64,000 bases of DNA, taken from the NCBI GenBank assembly GCA_965216945.1, contig CBDCGU010000003.1, positions 496,001-560,000 on the forward strand, given 5' to 3'. The stretch comes from DATHZQ01 sp965216945. GTDB taxonomy: Bacteria > Actinomycetota > Acidimicrobiia > Spongiisociales > UBA5794. Below the pieces are notes generated by a model. It searched no databases, was not told the origin of the DNA, and saw only the letters and a program-made list of their open reading frames with translations. This document shows, one piece after another, positions 42,321 to 50,801 of this stretch. The position numbers and the translations under genes are program-made. Each line of letters opens with the position of its first letter. Positions within the stretch are counted from its first letter, which is position 1.

Positions 42321-42731
42321 CGGTCTGCTCCACACTCCCCACACGCCGGGGTGACCCGGCGTGCCTTTAACAGGTCCCCCCCTACCTCCCGCAACGGGAG
42401 GGGACTGACCGTCTGGAGGCTGATTTAGCCACCAGTCGCAGCTCGAACAGGGCGCCCGCCGCCGATCCGAGGTTCCCCGCCGGCTGACCCCGCCGGCCCT
42501 TCCTCCTCGCCAACGGCCCACCAGGCAGTTGGCGATCTCACGCTGAGCCTACGCGCATCGAGGCACCGACGGCAACCGTATTTTCGATTTCCGGTCATGC
42601 TGCGTTCAAGTCGAGTTCAGGTTGGAGCGCTCTACTGTGCGGGGTCTTGCGATGAGCCCCCAGGACGTGGAGTGGCCGAGCGACGCCCCGCCGGCGAGAG
42701 CCGACTGCACTCCTCGTCCGAGATCGAGTCG
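42321..42731 (-). promoter_or_regulatory. Long leader of the sugar transferase gene with several stable hairpins
   Basis: These 411 bp between the repeat-protein gene and the sugar transferase contain no gene. On the minus strand, close to the ATG, lie CACGCCGGG-TCAC-CCCGGCGTG (42341-42362) and CCTCCCG-TTG-CGGGAGG (42384-42400) nested between longer G/C pairings, and further out the stems around 42460-42530. I could not match it to a riboswitch class I know (c-di-GMP-I, ydaO, cobalamin and RNase P were considered). It may be a structured regulatory RNA or an attenuator. Confidence 0.4.
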
Positions 42732-45700
42732 TCAGGGAACGACGTACTCGATGTGGAGCATCGCGGGAGCGTTGGCGCTGCTGTTGCGCGACTCGGCGGT
42801 GCGCTCGCCGGTTCCCGTCACGATCAGGACCAGGGCATTTCCGGACGCCCAGCCGGGCCGGTCCACGATCTCCTGAATGACGGCGGCGAGATCCGGCGTC
42901 TGCTGATCCGGCCCGCGGTCACCGACCGCCGTCCACGGTGCAGGCAACCACTGCTGAGAGGCGGACGTGCGGGGGCGTGCGGTGATGTCGAACGTCGTGT
43001 TGGTGAATGTCGCAGGGTCATCGCCCGCTTGTCCCTGGATCACGAGGTCGGCAGGATCCAAGTCCACCTCGTCGACCTGGAACTGCACCCACGCAGTGGT
43101 GACGATTGCCCCGGGGGGCAGGCTCACTCCCGTCCAGCGCAGCCCGACGGTTTGCTCCCTGCTCCCATCGTCAACCAGCTCGATGTCGCCACTGGTCAGC
43201 GACACGCTCCCGTTGCTGCGCTCCTCGGCGTCGTCTGAGCCCTGCGCAATCTCCGCCTCGAACGTCACAGGGGCAGCTGGAGCGACCGTGATCGAGACGA
43301 CGGCAGTGTCGCACAGCCCCTCGTCGTCGCACACCTCGTACGTGAAACCGTCACTTCCGGTGAAGTCCACGTCCGGGGTATACGTGAAGGTTCCGGTGCC
43401 GTCGTTGACCAGTGCGCCATTCGACGTGGTCGAGCAAGTCGCACACGCCGTGTTGGTGGTCGTGGCGTCGAGGTTGCCGTCGGGATCGGAGTCGTTGGCC
43501 ACCACATCGATGACGGCCTGGGTATTCACCGTCGTCACTGCGGTGTCATCAACGGCATCCGGAGCACGGTTCGGCACCGGCGCCGCCAGGTACTCGATGT
43601 GGAGCATGGCCGGGGCGTTGGCGTTGCTGTTGAACGACTCGGCGGTGCGCTCGCCCGTTCCGGTGACGATCAGGACCAGCGCGTTACCGGACGACCAACC
43701 AGGACGGGCGACGATCTCCTGCACGACGGAGGAAATGTTCGGCGTCTGCTGGTCGGGCCCGCGCTCTCCGATGGTTGTCCACTCCGGCGGCGCCCAGGCA
43801 ACGGCGGCTGCAGTGCGCGGCCGCGTCGAGATCCCGAACGTCGTGTTGGTGAAGGTCGCGGCGTTGTCGTCTGCCTGCCCCTCGATGGTGAGGTTGGTGA
43901 CAACCGTGTTGGCCTCGTCGACCTGGAACTGCACGTAGGCGTTGGTGATGACGGTGCCCTGCGGGATGTCCACGCCGGTCCATCGCATACCGACCACTTG
44001 GTCGTGGCCCCGGTCGGCGACGAACTCGAGGTCGCCGCTCGTCAGCGAGATCTTGCCATCCTCGAGCTCCTCGGCATCGTCCGACCCGGTCGCGATCTCG
44101 AGCTCCAGGGTCGCCGGGACGCCGGTGCTCACCGTGATGGAGACGGTCGCGGTGTCACATGCGACGTCGGCGTCGCACACCTCGTAGGTGAACCCGTCGG
44201 ATCCCGAGAATCCCGGGTCCGGCGTATAGGTGAAGGTACCGTCTCCATTGTTGGCCAGAGAGCCGTCCGACGTCGTTGTGCAGGTCGCACACGACGTGTT
44301 GGCAGAGGACGCGTCCAGATTGCCGTCGACGTCGGTGTCGTTCGCCACCACATCGATGATCACCGCCACGTCGACCGTCGTGCCGCTCACGTCGTCCACC
44401 GCAACCGGCGGATCGTTCACGGAGGAGACCGTGATCGACACGGCGGCGGTGTCACAGGAGCCGAGGGTGTCGCAGACCTCGTACGTGAAACCGTCCGAGC
44501 CGTTGAAGTTGGCATTGGGGGTGTAGAGGAAGGTTCCATCGCCGTTGTTGACCAGCGCGCCGTCGGATGTCGTCGAACACGTTGCACAAGCCGTGTTGGT
44601 CGTCGCCGGATCGAGGTTCCCATCCGGATCCGAGTCGTTGGCCACCACGTCGACGTTGACGGCGGTGTCCTCCGGCGTCGCGACGGCGTCGTCGCTGGCG
44701 ACAGGGGGATCATTGGCGATGGTCACCGTGATGGAGACCAGAGCCGTATCGCACAAGCCTTCGACGTCACACACCTCGTAGGTGAAGCTGTCGCCGCCTA
44801 CGAATCCCACATCCGGGGTGTACGTGAAGGTGCCGTCGCCGTGGTTCACCAGCTGCCCATCGGAAGGCACGGAGCAATCGGGCACGCAGCCGGTGTTGGC
44901 CGTCGCAGGATCGAGGTTGTTGTCCGGATCGGTGTCGTTGGCGACCACGTCGATGACGACCGGAGTCACCTCCTGGGTGGTGGCACTATCCGCATTGGCG
45001 GTGGGTGGCTGATTGGGGATGGACCCCGTCTCGAACTCGATGTGGAGCATCGCCGGGGCGTTGGCGCTGCTGTTCCGAGACTCGGCGGTGCGCTCCCCGG
45101 TACCCGTCACGATCACCGCCAGAGCGTTGCCGGAAACCCAATTGGGCCGGTTCACGATCTCCTGGATCACGGCGGATATGTCCGGCGTCTGCTGATCCGG
45201 TCCGCGATCGCCCACCGTTGTCCAGGCGGGCGGGCTCCAGGGTACGGATGCGGCAGTCCGGGGCCGTGTCGAGATACTGAATGTCGTGGAGGTGTAGGTC
45301 GAGGCATCGTCATCGGCCTCACCTTGGATGATGAGGTCGGTCGCTCCGGTGTTGACCTCATCCACCTGGAACTGGATCCAGGCGTCGGCGATGACTGCCC
45401 CCTGCGGCACGTCGACCCCGATCCAGCGCAGCCCCACCGTCTGGTTGCCGCCGGCGTCGAAGACCAGCTCGATGTCTCCGCTGGTCAGGGAGATCCCGCC
45501 ATCGTCCCGCTCCTCCGCATCGTCGGAGCCGGTGGCGATCTCGAGCTCGACAATCCCCACCGTGATGGTCACGTCGTCGCTGCTGGTGAGCTCGGAGTCG
45601 TCCGCGGTCAGCCGGAGCACGTACACGCCGGGACCGGGGAACGTCGCAGTGGTGTCGACCGCGGTCGGATCGCCGAAGGTCACGGTGCCCGTGCCGCTGA

Positions 45701-47630
45701 CCTGACTCCAGGTGGTCGTCGTCAGAGCCGGTGGATCCGGGTTGCCGTCGTCGCTCACCGTGCCGTCGAGATTGGCCACATTGGTGTCGAGGAGGCTCTG
45801 GTCTGGCCCGGCGGACACCGACGGCGGTAGGTTCACAGTCGAGTCTGGGGGGTTCATCTCGTACAGGAGGCCGTCGTTCTCCGAGGGGTCGGAGTTGTTG
45901 TCGACCCCGCGATCGACGATGTACCAGCTGTCTTCGGCGGGATTGACGCTGCTGGGCGCCACGACGATTCCGGCTGCGCGCGGGTTCGAACCGGCCGCGG
46001 AGACGTCCACCGTCTGGACCAGGGTGCCGTCCGGGGTCACCTCGACGACGATGTCGGGCCCACGATCGGCGATCACGTAGGTGTCGGTGGCGTCGTTGTG
46101 GTCGATGCCCTCAGGGTCGTCGATCCCGAACGCCTGCAAGTCGAAGCTGGTGACGGTGTCGTCGACGCCGTCGAAGATCCCGTTGGGGCCCGGTGACACC
46201 TTGAAGACCTCGCGTCCCAGCCCGTCGGCTATCGCTACCTCGTTCCTGACGGAGTCGTAGGCGACTCCCTCAGGGTCGCTGCTGCCCAAGACCTCCGTGT
46301 CGAACGAGCCGACCAGGACGTCGTCTGCCGTTCCGTACAGACCATCTGTACCCGGATCGATCTCGTAGATCTCCCGGTCATCGTCTGACGCAACGAAGAG
46401 GTGGCCGTTGGTCGGGTTGACGGTCACTCCGGTTGGTTCATTGGTGAACGACGTCGTCACTCCCGTGTCGATCACGGTGCCATCGTTGGTGATCTCCCAC
46501 AGGTTGACGCCGGCGAAGAGGGGCATCTCGTTCACCTCGGAATCACCGATCAGAAGTCGATCCCGCTGTGGGATGTAGGTGATCCCCGCCGGATCCGGGC
46601 TCGGCGGGCTGAAGGCTGAGGTTGCGATGGTTTGCACGAGCGTCGCCGGTGTCGATGCCAGCGTGACGAGTTCCTGCAGTGACACCTCGACGATCCGGCT
46701 CTCGGCGCCGAGCTCGCCGGCGAGCGTCGCCGTCTCGGTGGTGGATACGACGTCGAGTCCGACATCCGGGGACGGAGCTGCGTCACCGGCGGTCGAGGCC
46801 GGAACGTCGACGAGGTAGAGGCTGGTGGCGTCGGGGCTGTCGGTCGGATCGCCACTCGGACCGATCGTCCCCCCGGTGACGAGGGTGAAGTCGATGGCCG
46901 TCATGTCGTAGCTGTCGACGAGCTGCCCCGACTGGTCGACCTCGTAGAGGGAATCGCCGAGTGCATCCCACACGAAGATGTTTCCGGATGCACCATCCAG
47001 CGCGAGTCCCCGCAGGTCCGCACCGGGAACTCCCTGCAAGGGCACGAATGACACGTCGCCGGCTACCAGGTCGTCGATGAGACCCGGACCGTCCGATCCG
47101 GGATCGATACGGACGATGCGACGACCGGTCGCGTCGAGTACGAAGAGCGCTCCGGTCGCCGGGTCGAACGCGGCGCCGCGCACGTCGCCCAGACCGAGGG
47201 CAGCCAGCCCCGCCGCCGAGGATCCTGGCGGGCTCTCACCGCGCACGACCGAACCGTCCACGCCGACGAAGTCGCCACCCTCCGTGTCGACGAAGACGAG
47301 GCGATCGTCGACGACGTCGAACGCAACCACGGCCGGGTCGGAGACGGCGACATCGGTCGCTACCGAGCCCAGGCCCCGCTCGGTCAGCGCAATCCGTGCG
47401 ACCTCGAGCCCGTTGGACCCGCCCACGCTGATCAACTCGTCCGGCCCCGACACCAGGGTGACGCCAGCCGGCTCGGACAGCCCCAGATCGGTCGGATAGA
47501 TCGAGCGGATCTCGCGTGCTGAAGCATCTTGGGCGAGAACGGCAGATGAGCCATGGAGGACGACGAGTGAAGAAGTCAGGAGTGCCAATGCGGCGAATGC
47601 TCGCCACCTTGGCCGAGCCAACTGCGTCAT
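42732..47630 (-). CDS. Large secreted multi-domain repeat protein (beta-propeller, PKD-like, tandem-95-type repeats)
   Basis: A 1632-residue extracellular protein. A signal peptide covers residues 1-34 (ends in SSAVLAQD). Residues 35-600 form a propeller-like domain with repeated segments such as DGLYGTADDVLVGSFDTE and EGVAYDSVRNEVAIADGLG, similar to SdiA-regulated or NHL-type propellers. A PKD-like domain follows (PSVSAGPDQSLLDTNVANLD), then a 170-residue beta domain that occurs three times, and four Ig/cadherin-like repeats of the tandem-95 kind (NDPPVASDDAVATPEDTAVN, VVANDSDPDGNLDPATTNTA). The protein ends directly after the third beta domain with no sorting signal or anchor. It is divergent from the polymerase gene and may bind or be coated with the polysaccharide. 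Confidence 0.8.
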   Translation of the reverse strand: MTQLARPRWRAFAALALLTSSLVVLHGSSAVLAQDASAREIRSIYPTDLGLSEPAGVTLVSGPDELISVGGSNGLEVARIALTERGLGSVATDVAVSDPAVVAFDVVDDRLVFVDTEGGDFVGVDGSVVRGESPPGSSAAGLAALGLGDVRGAAFDPATGALFVLDATGRRIVRIDPGSDGPGLIDDLVAGDVSFVPLQGVPGADLRGLALDGASGNIFVWDALGDSLYEVDQSGQLVDSYDMTAIDFTLVTGGTIGPSGDPTDSPDATSLYLVDVPASTAGDAAPSPDVGLDVVSTTETATLAGELGAESRIVEVSLQELVTLASTPATLVQTIATSAFSPPSPDPAGITYIPQRDRLLIGDSEVNEMPLFAGVNLWEITNDGTVIDTGVTTSFTNEPTGVTVNPTNGHLFVASDDDREIYEIDPGTDGLYGTADDVLVGSFDTEVLGSSDPEGVAYDSVRNEVAIADGLGREVFKVSPGPNGIFDGVDDTVTSFDLQAFGIDDPEGIDHNDATDTYVIADRGPDIVVEVTPDGTLVQTVDVSAAGSNPRAAGIVVAPSSVNPAEDSWYIVDRGVDNNSDPSENDGLLYEMNPPDSTVNLPPSVSAGPDQSLLDTNVANLDGTVSDDGNPDPPALTTTTWSQVSGTGTVTFGDPTAVDTTATFPGPGVYVLRLTADDSELTSSDDVTITVGIVELEIATGSDDAEERDDGGISLTSGDIELVFDAGGNQTVGLRWIGVDVPQGAVIADAWIQFQVDEVNTGATDLIIQGEADDDASTYTSTTFSISTRPRTAASVPWSPPAWTTVGDRGPDQQTPDISAVIQEIVNRPNWVSGNALAVIVTGTGERTAESRNSSANAPAMLHIEFETGSIPNQPPTANADSATTQEVTPVVIDVVANDTDPDNNLDPATANTGCVPDCSVPSDGQLVNHGDGTFTYTPDVGFVGGDSFTYEVCDVEGLCDTALVSITVTIANDPPVASDDAVATPEDTAVNVDVVANDSDPDGNLDPATTNTACATCSTTSDGALVNNGDGTFLYTPNANFNGSDGFTYEVCDTLGSCDTAAVSITVSSVNDPPVAVDDVSGTTVDVAVIIDVVANDTDVDGNLDASSANTSCATCTTTSDGSLANNGDGTFTYTPDPGFSGSDGFTYEVCDADVACDTATVSITVSTGVPATLELEIATGSDDAEELEDGKISLTSGDLEFVADRGHDQVVGMRWTGVDIPQGTVITNAYVQFQVDEANTVVTNLTIEGQADDNAATFTNTTFGISTRPRTAAAVAWAPPEWTTIGERGPDQQTPNISSVVQEIVARPGWSSGNALVLIVTGTGERTAESFNSNANAPAMLHIEYLAAPVPNRAPDAVDDTAVTTVNTQAVIDVVANDSDPDGNLDATTTNTACATCSTTSNGALVNDGTGTFTYTPDVDFTGSDGFTYEVCDDEGLCDTAVVSITVAPAAPVTFEAEIAQGSDDAEERSNGSVSLTSGDIELVDDGSREQTVGLRWTGVSLPPGAIVTTAWVQFQVDEVDLDPADLVIQGQAGDDPATFTNTTFDITARPRTSASQQWLPAPWTAVGDRGPDQQTPDLAAVIQEIVDRPGWASGNALVLIVTGTGERTAESRNSSANAPAMLHIEYVVP
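42739..45546. repeat. Three copies of a 520-bp coding repeat plus four shorter repeats
   Basis: Within the giant gene, a segment of about 520 bp is repeated at roughly 42739-43260, 43588-44106 and 45034-45546. Each copy starts (protein level) with ELEIATGSDDAEE or a close form, contains GDRGPDQQTPDISAVIQEIV and ends with ANAPAMLHIE. Four repeats of about 290 bp encoding the VVANDxDPDGNLD motif lie between them. The copies differ at many third positions, so the duplications are old. Confidence 0.8.
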
Positions 47631-47943
47631 ACGACCCCCCGTTCAGACCGCGGCGGTACTCGGCCGTCGCGGCTCCCTTCCTGTGCAGCGGATGCACCGA
47701 TCTCTCTCACGGAGCGTCGCGCTCGATCCCACTGTACTCAGCCGGCGGCCGGCGTGTCGTGGGTTTGTGGATGGCGTTGTCATCCCATGGTGGCGCCGCT
47801 CCACCGTAGGATGGTGGGGATGCGCCATCAGGGTGACGCATCCATCGGGGTCCTGGGGCAACGGAGGAACGGGTGAACGGCAGGCCACGGGCGACGGCGA
47901 GACGTCGAGCCCGCATGCCGCGGACCGAGAGGGTCCGATCCAA
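47631..47943. other. Divergent intergenic region with a hairpin
   Basis: This 313-bp gap separates the repeat protein and polymerase genes and should hold both promoters. A hairpin GGATGCG-N12-CGCATCC lies at 47818-47843, upstream of the polymerase gene, and an AACGG motif is repeated three times after it. A plus-strand frame through this region is open, but its composition is unlike protein. Confidence 0.45.
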
Positions 47944-49164
47944 GTGAGCCTGCGCCGCATCGCCTACCTGCTGCTGCTCCTGACGCTCTTTGCGATTCCG
48001 TTCGAGGACATCTACAAGCTGCCGGGGATCGGCACGCTGGCGCGCCTGTTCGGTTTGTTGACGTTTGCAGCCTGGGCGCTGTCCGCTTTCGTCTCGGGCC
48101 GGATGCGCCGGCCGGCGAGTTTCCACGGATACGTATTCGGTCTGGTTGCCTGGGTCGGGCTGAGCCTGCTGTGGTCGCTCGACTCCACGACGACGCTCGA
48201 CCGAATCGAGACGTTTCTCCAGCTCTTGGGGCTCACGCTCGTCATGTGGGATCTGTGTTCGTCTGCACATGCCATGCGACAGGCTCTCCAGGCCCTGGTC
48301 CTGGGCTTCTGGGTCGCGGTGGTGAGTGTGTTCATCAACTTCGCCCAGGGAGTGGAGGCGTATTACGGTCGCTTTGCCGCTGCGGGGGCAGATCCGAACT
48401 ATCAATCGATGAGCCTGGCGGTGGGGATGGCGATTGCGTGGTATCTGGCGATCAGCCCCGGGAGTCGCGGCTTCCGGATCTTGAACGTGCTGTACATCCC
48501 GGCCGCAGCGGTGGCGATGGGCCTGACCGGCTCCAGGGGTGGGTTCCTCGCCGGATTCGTCGCCCTTGCCTACATCCTGAGCTCCGTCACCCACCTGCGA
48601 CGTGCCGGATTCGTCGGTCTGATCGTCACGGTTGCCGCAGCGGTGGCCGTGATCGTGCTCTTCGTGCCCGCGACGTCTTTTGAACGGATCTCATCGGTGA
48701 CGGACGAGATCACCGAGGGTGACCTGAACGGGCGAGCGCAGATCTGGCTCGAGGCCACAGACGCCTTCGTCGAGCGCCCCGTGGTCGGGATCGGAGCTGG
48801 GGCCAGTCGTGCAGCGCTTCCTACTGGGAAGGTCCCGCACAATGTAACGCTGACGCTTGCGGTCGAGTTGGGCATCGTCGGTCTCATCTTGTTTGGTGGT
48901 GCGATGCTGATCGCCATACGCAGTGCGCTGCGTGTGCCGCAGCCAGATCGAAGACTGTGGCTGGTCCTCCTGCTCATTTGGGGCCTGGGTTCGCTCTCGC
49001 TCAATCTCGAGACACGAAAGCTGACGTGGATCCTGCTCACCATGGCGGTCATGGCCTCGAGTTCCCTGGTCGCTGCGTATTCGACGCCGGCTGCGGGACC
49101 GGCGGACGGCTCGGCGCAACGCCGACAGGACGCCGACCGCTCGTTGCAAAGGTCACGGATGTAG
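47944..49164 (+). CDS. O-antigen ligase/polymerase-like membrane protein (Wzy-type)
   Basis: A 406-residue integral membrane protein with about ten spans and one longer outer loop that contains the Wzy_C-type segment GRAQIWLEATDAFVERPVVG followed by GIGAGASR and a PHNVTLTLAVELGIVGLILF helix, as in polysaccharide polymerases and ligases (family pattern R..IW..A......P..G.G....H......lG..G). The GTG start at 47944 has GAGAGGG eleven bases upstream and directly precedes the first membrane helix. It would join repeat units at the outer face of the membrane. Confidence 0.8.
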   Translation: MSLRRIAYLLLLLTLFAIPFEDIYKLPGIGTLARLFGLLTFAAWALSAFVSGRMRRPASFHGYVFGLVAWVGLSLLWSLDSTTTLDRIETFLQLLGLTLVMWDLCSSAHAMRQALQALVLGFWVAVVSVFINFAQGVEAYYGRFAAAGADPNYQSMSLAVGMAIAWYLAISPGSRGFRILNVLYIPAAAVAMGLTGSRGGFLAGFVALAYILSSVTHLRRAGFVGLIVTVAAAVAVIVLFVPATSFERISSVTDEITEGDLNGRAQIWLEATDAFVERPVVGIGAGASRAALPTGKVPHNVTLTLAVELGIVGLILFGGAMLIAIRSALRVPQPDRRLWLVLLLIWGLGSLSLNLETRKLTWILLTMAVMASSSLVAAYSTPAAGPADGSAQRRQDADRSLQRSRM

Positions 49165-49211
49165 CGACGGCGCCGCCGGCGCACGGAGCGATCGCAGCGA
49201 CCCAGGTCTGT

Positions 49212-50678
49212 TCAGCGACTCAGGTCTCGCCGGCCGCGGCGCGGGATCGCAAGCTTGCCGAGGCCGATCGCTTCCTTCACCAACGATTTGCCCACGAGCC
49301 ACAGAACTGCGCCGTACGTGCCGATTCCAGCCGCCACCAGGATCATCACGGCCCACAACAACCCGAGCTGGTCGACGAGCGGCTTCAGCGCAAACACCGC
49401 ACCGGTCATCACCGCCGCCGACAACAGCGACGGCCAGATCTGGCGAGCAAATCGCCGTGCCTCGAGACCGACCAGCTTGTGAGCGCCGAGCACCCACAGC
49501 GGGGCAACCACAGCGCTCACGATGGCGAAGGCGGCGGCGACGGCCACGATCCCGTGCTGGACGACGATGAGGTACGCCACAACGAGAAGTCCGGCCATCA
49601 GCGCCATGACCACCAGGCGCCAGGAGGGCTTCCCCAGAGACTTCATGACGATGCTGTTGACGAAGAGAATCGAGTTGAGCAGCCCCGCGATGGCGAGGAC
49701 CCGGATCACGGGAACGCTGGGATCCCACTGCGGGCCAAACACCAGGCGCGTTGCTTCCGGGGCCACGGCAACGAGACCCAGGAATGCCGGGAACGCCAGG
49801 ACACTCGTGAGCCGGATCGCCTTGTAATAGGCGGTCCGAACCTTCTGTGCATCGCCCTGGATGCGCGAGAACACCGGGAACGCCACCGCACCGACGATCG
49901 CTGTCGTCATGTCGATCAAGAGTTGCAGCAGGCGATACGCCACCACGTAGAAACCGAGGGCGGTGGCCCCGAGCACCGTGCCGACGATGAGGTTGTCGGT
50001 TCGTGTGTTCAGGAAGCGGAGCAGGCGATAACCGACGACGCTGGCACCAAACGTGAAGAGGCTGCGCACGTTGTTTCGCGAAAAGCGAGCTCTGGGTCGC
50101 CAATCGCTTGCAGCCCAGAGCGTCACGACCCCCACCGCCTCGATCGTGAGAATCTGGGCGACGAGACTCCAGACTCCCCAACCGACGAGCGCGGCGACGA
50201 CCCCGACGACTCCCCCCGCCACGACCGACAGCAGCGTTCTCGCAGTGAGACTGGCGAAGCGAAGCTCTCGAGCCAGGATGGCGCGCTGCACGCTGCTGAA
50301 GGCCGCCAGGATCAGCACCGGGGACAGGGCAGCGAGAACCGGCGCAACCTCGGGGGCGTTGACCAATCGCGCTATCAGCGTCGACGAGGCCGCCAGCGCT
50401 GCAGCCAGGGTCGTTCCGACGATCACGTTCAGCCAGAAACTGGTATCGAGATCGCCGGGCTCCAGATCGGGCTTCTGCACCAACGCATCGGCGAGGCCCT
50501 GTTCGGCGATCAGCTTCAAGAGCGCGGTGAACACGGTGGCGAGAGCCACCAGCCCGAAGGCCTCCGGGGTGAGCAGACGCGACAACGTCGCAAACACGAT
50601 GAGCGTGGTGATCTGATAGCCCCAGTTGCCGGCGGCCGACCAGAACACGCCACGTGCGGCCTGCTCGCGCAGACTCAT
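49212..50678 (-). CDS. Polysaccharide flippase, WzxC-like (MATE/MVF-type fold)
   Basis: A 488-residue transporter with about 14 spans: GVFWSAAGNWGYQITTLIVF, FATLSRLLTPEAFGLVALAT and AEQGLADALVQKPDLEPGDL are typical of the lipopolysaccharide/teichuronic acid flippase branch, as is SLFTFGASVVGYRLLRFLNT. It would move lipid-linked repeat units across the membrane for the Wzy-like polymerase encoded by the convergent gene. The ATG at 50678 precedes the conserved amphipathic start. Confidence 0.85.
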   Translation of the reverse strand: MSLREQAARGVFWSAAGNWGYQITTLIVFATLSRLLTPEAFGLVALATVFTALLKLIAEQGLADALVQKPDLEPGDLDTSFWLNVIVGTTLAAALAASSTLIARLVNAPEVAPVLAALSPVLILAAFSSVQRAILARELRFASLTARTLLSVVAGGVVGVVAALVGWGVWSLVAQILTIEAVGVVTLWAASDWRPRARFSRNNVRSLFTFGASVVGYRLLRFLNTRTDNLIVGTVLGATALGFYVVAYRLLQLLIDMTTAIVGAVAFPVFSRIQGDAQKVRTAYYKAIRLTSVLAFPAFLGLVAVAPEATRLVFGPQWDPSVPVIRVLAIAGLLNSILFVNSIVMKSLGKPSWRLVVMALMAGLLVVAYLIVVQHGIVAVAAAFAIVSAVVAPLWVLGAHKLVGLEARRFARQIWPSLLSAAVMTGAVFALKPLVDQLGLLWAVMILVAAGIGTYGAVLWLVGKSLVKEAIGLGKLAIPRRGRRDLSR

Positions 50679-50801
50679 CTCCCGGCGCTACCAGCTCGCG
50701 GAGGCACGTTGAGGAGATCTCCATCAGCGATGCTCTGTCCCCCAGACACCCGCTCGCCCTCCTCGATCGATCCGAGCATACAATCCCGAGCCCCGGGCTC
50801 C

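Noticed and set aside
42460..42600. RNase P RNA, cobalamin or c-di-GMP riboswitch in the leader
   Set aside because: A GAGGAGGAAGGGCCGG stretch recalls RNase P, but the conserved ACAGA and other core parts are missing; riboswitch consensus segments were not found.
43599..45830. A 743-codon plus-strand frame
   Set aside because: It is a periodic shadow of the repeats in the giant minus-strand gene.
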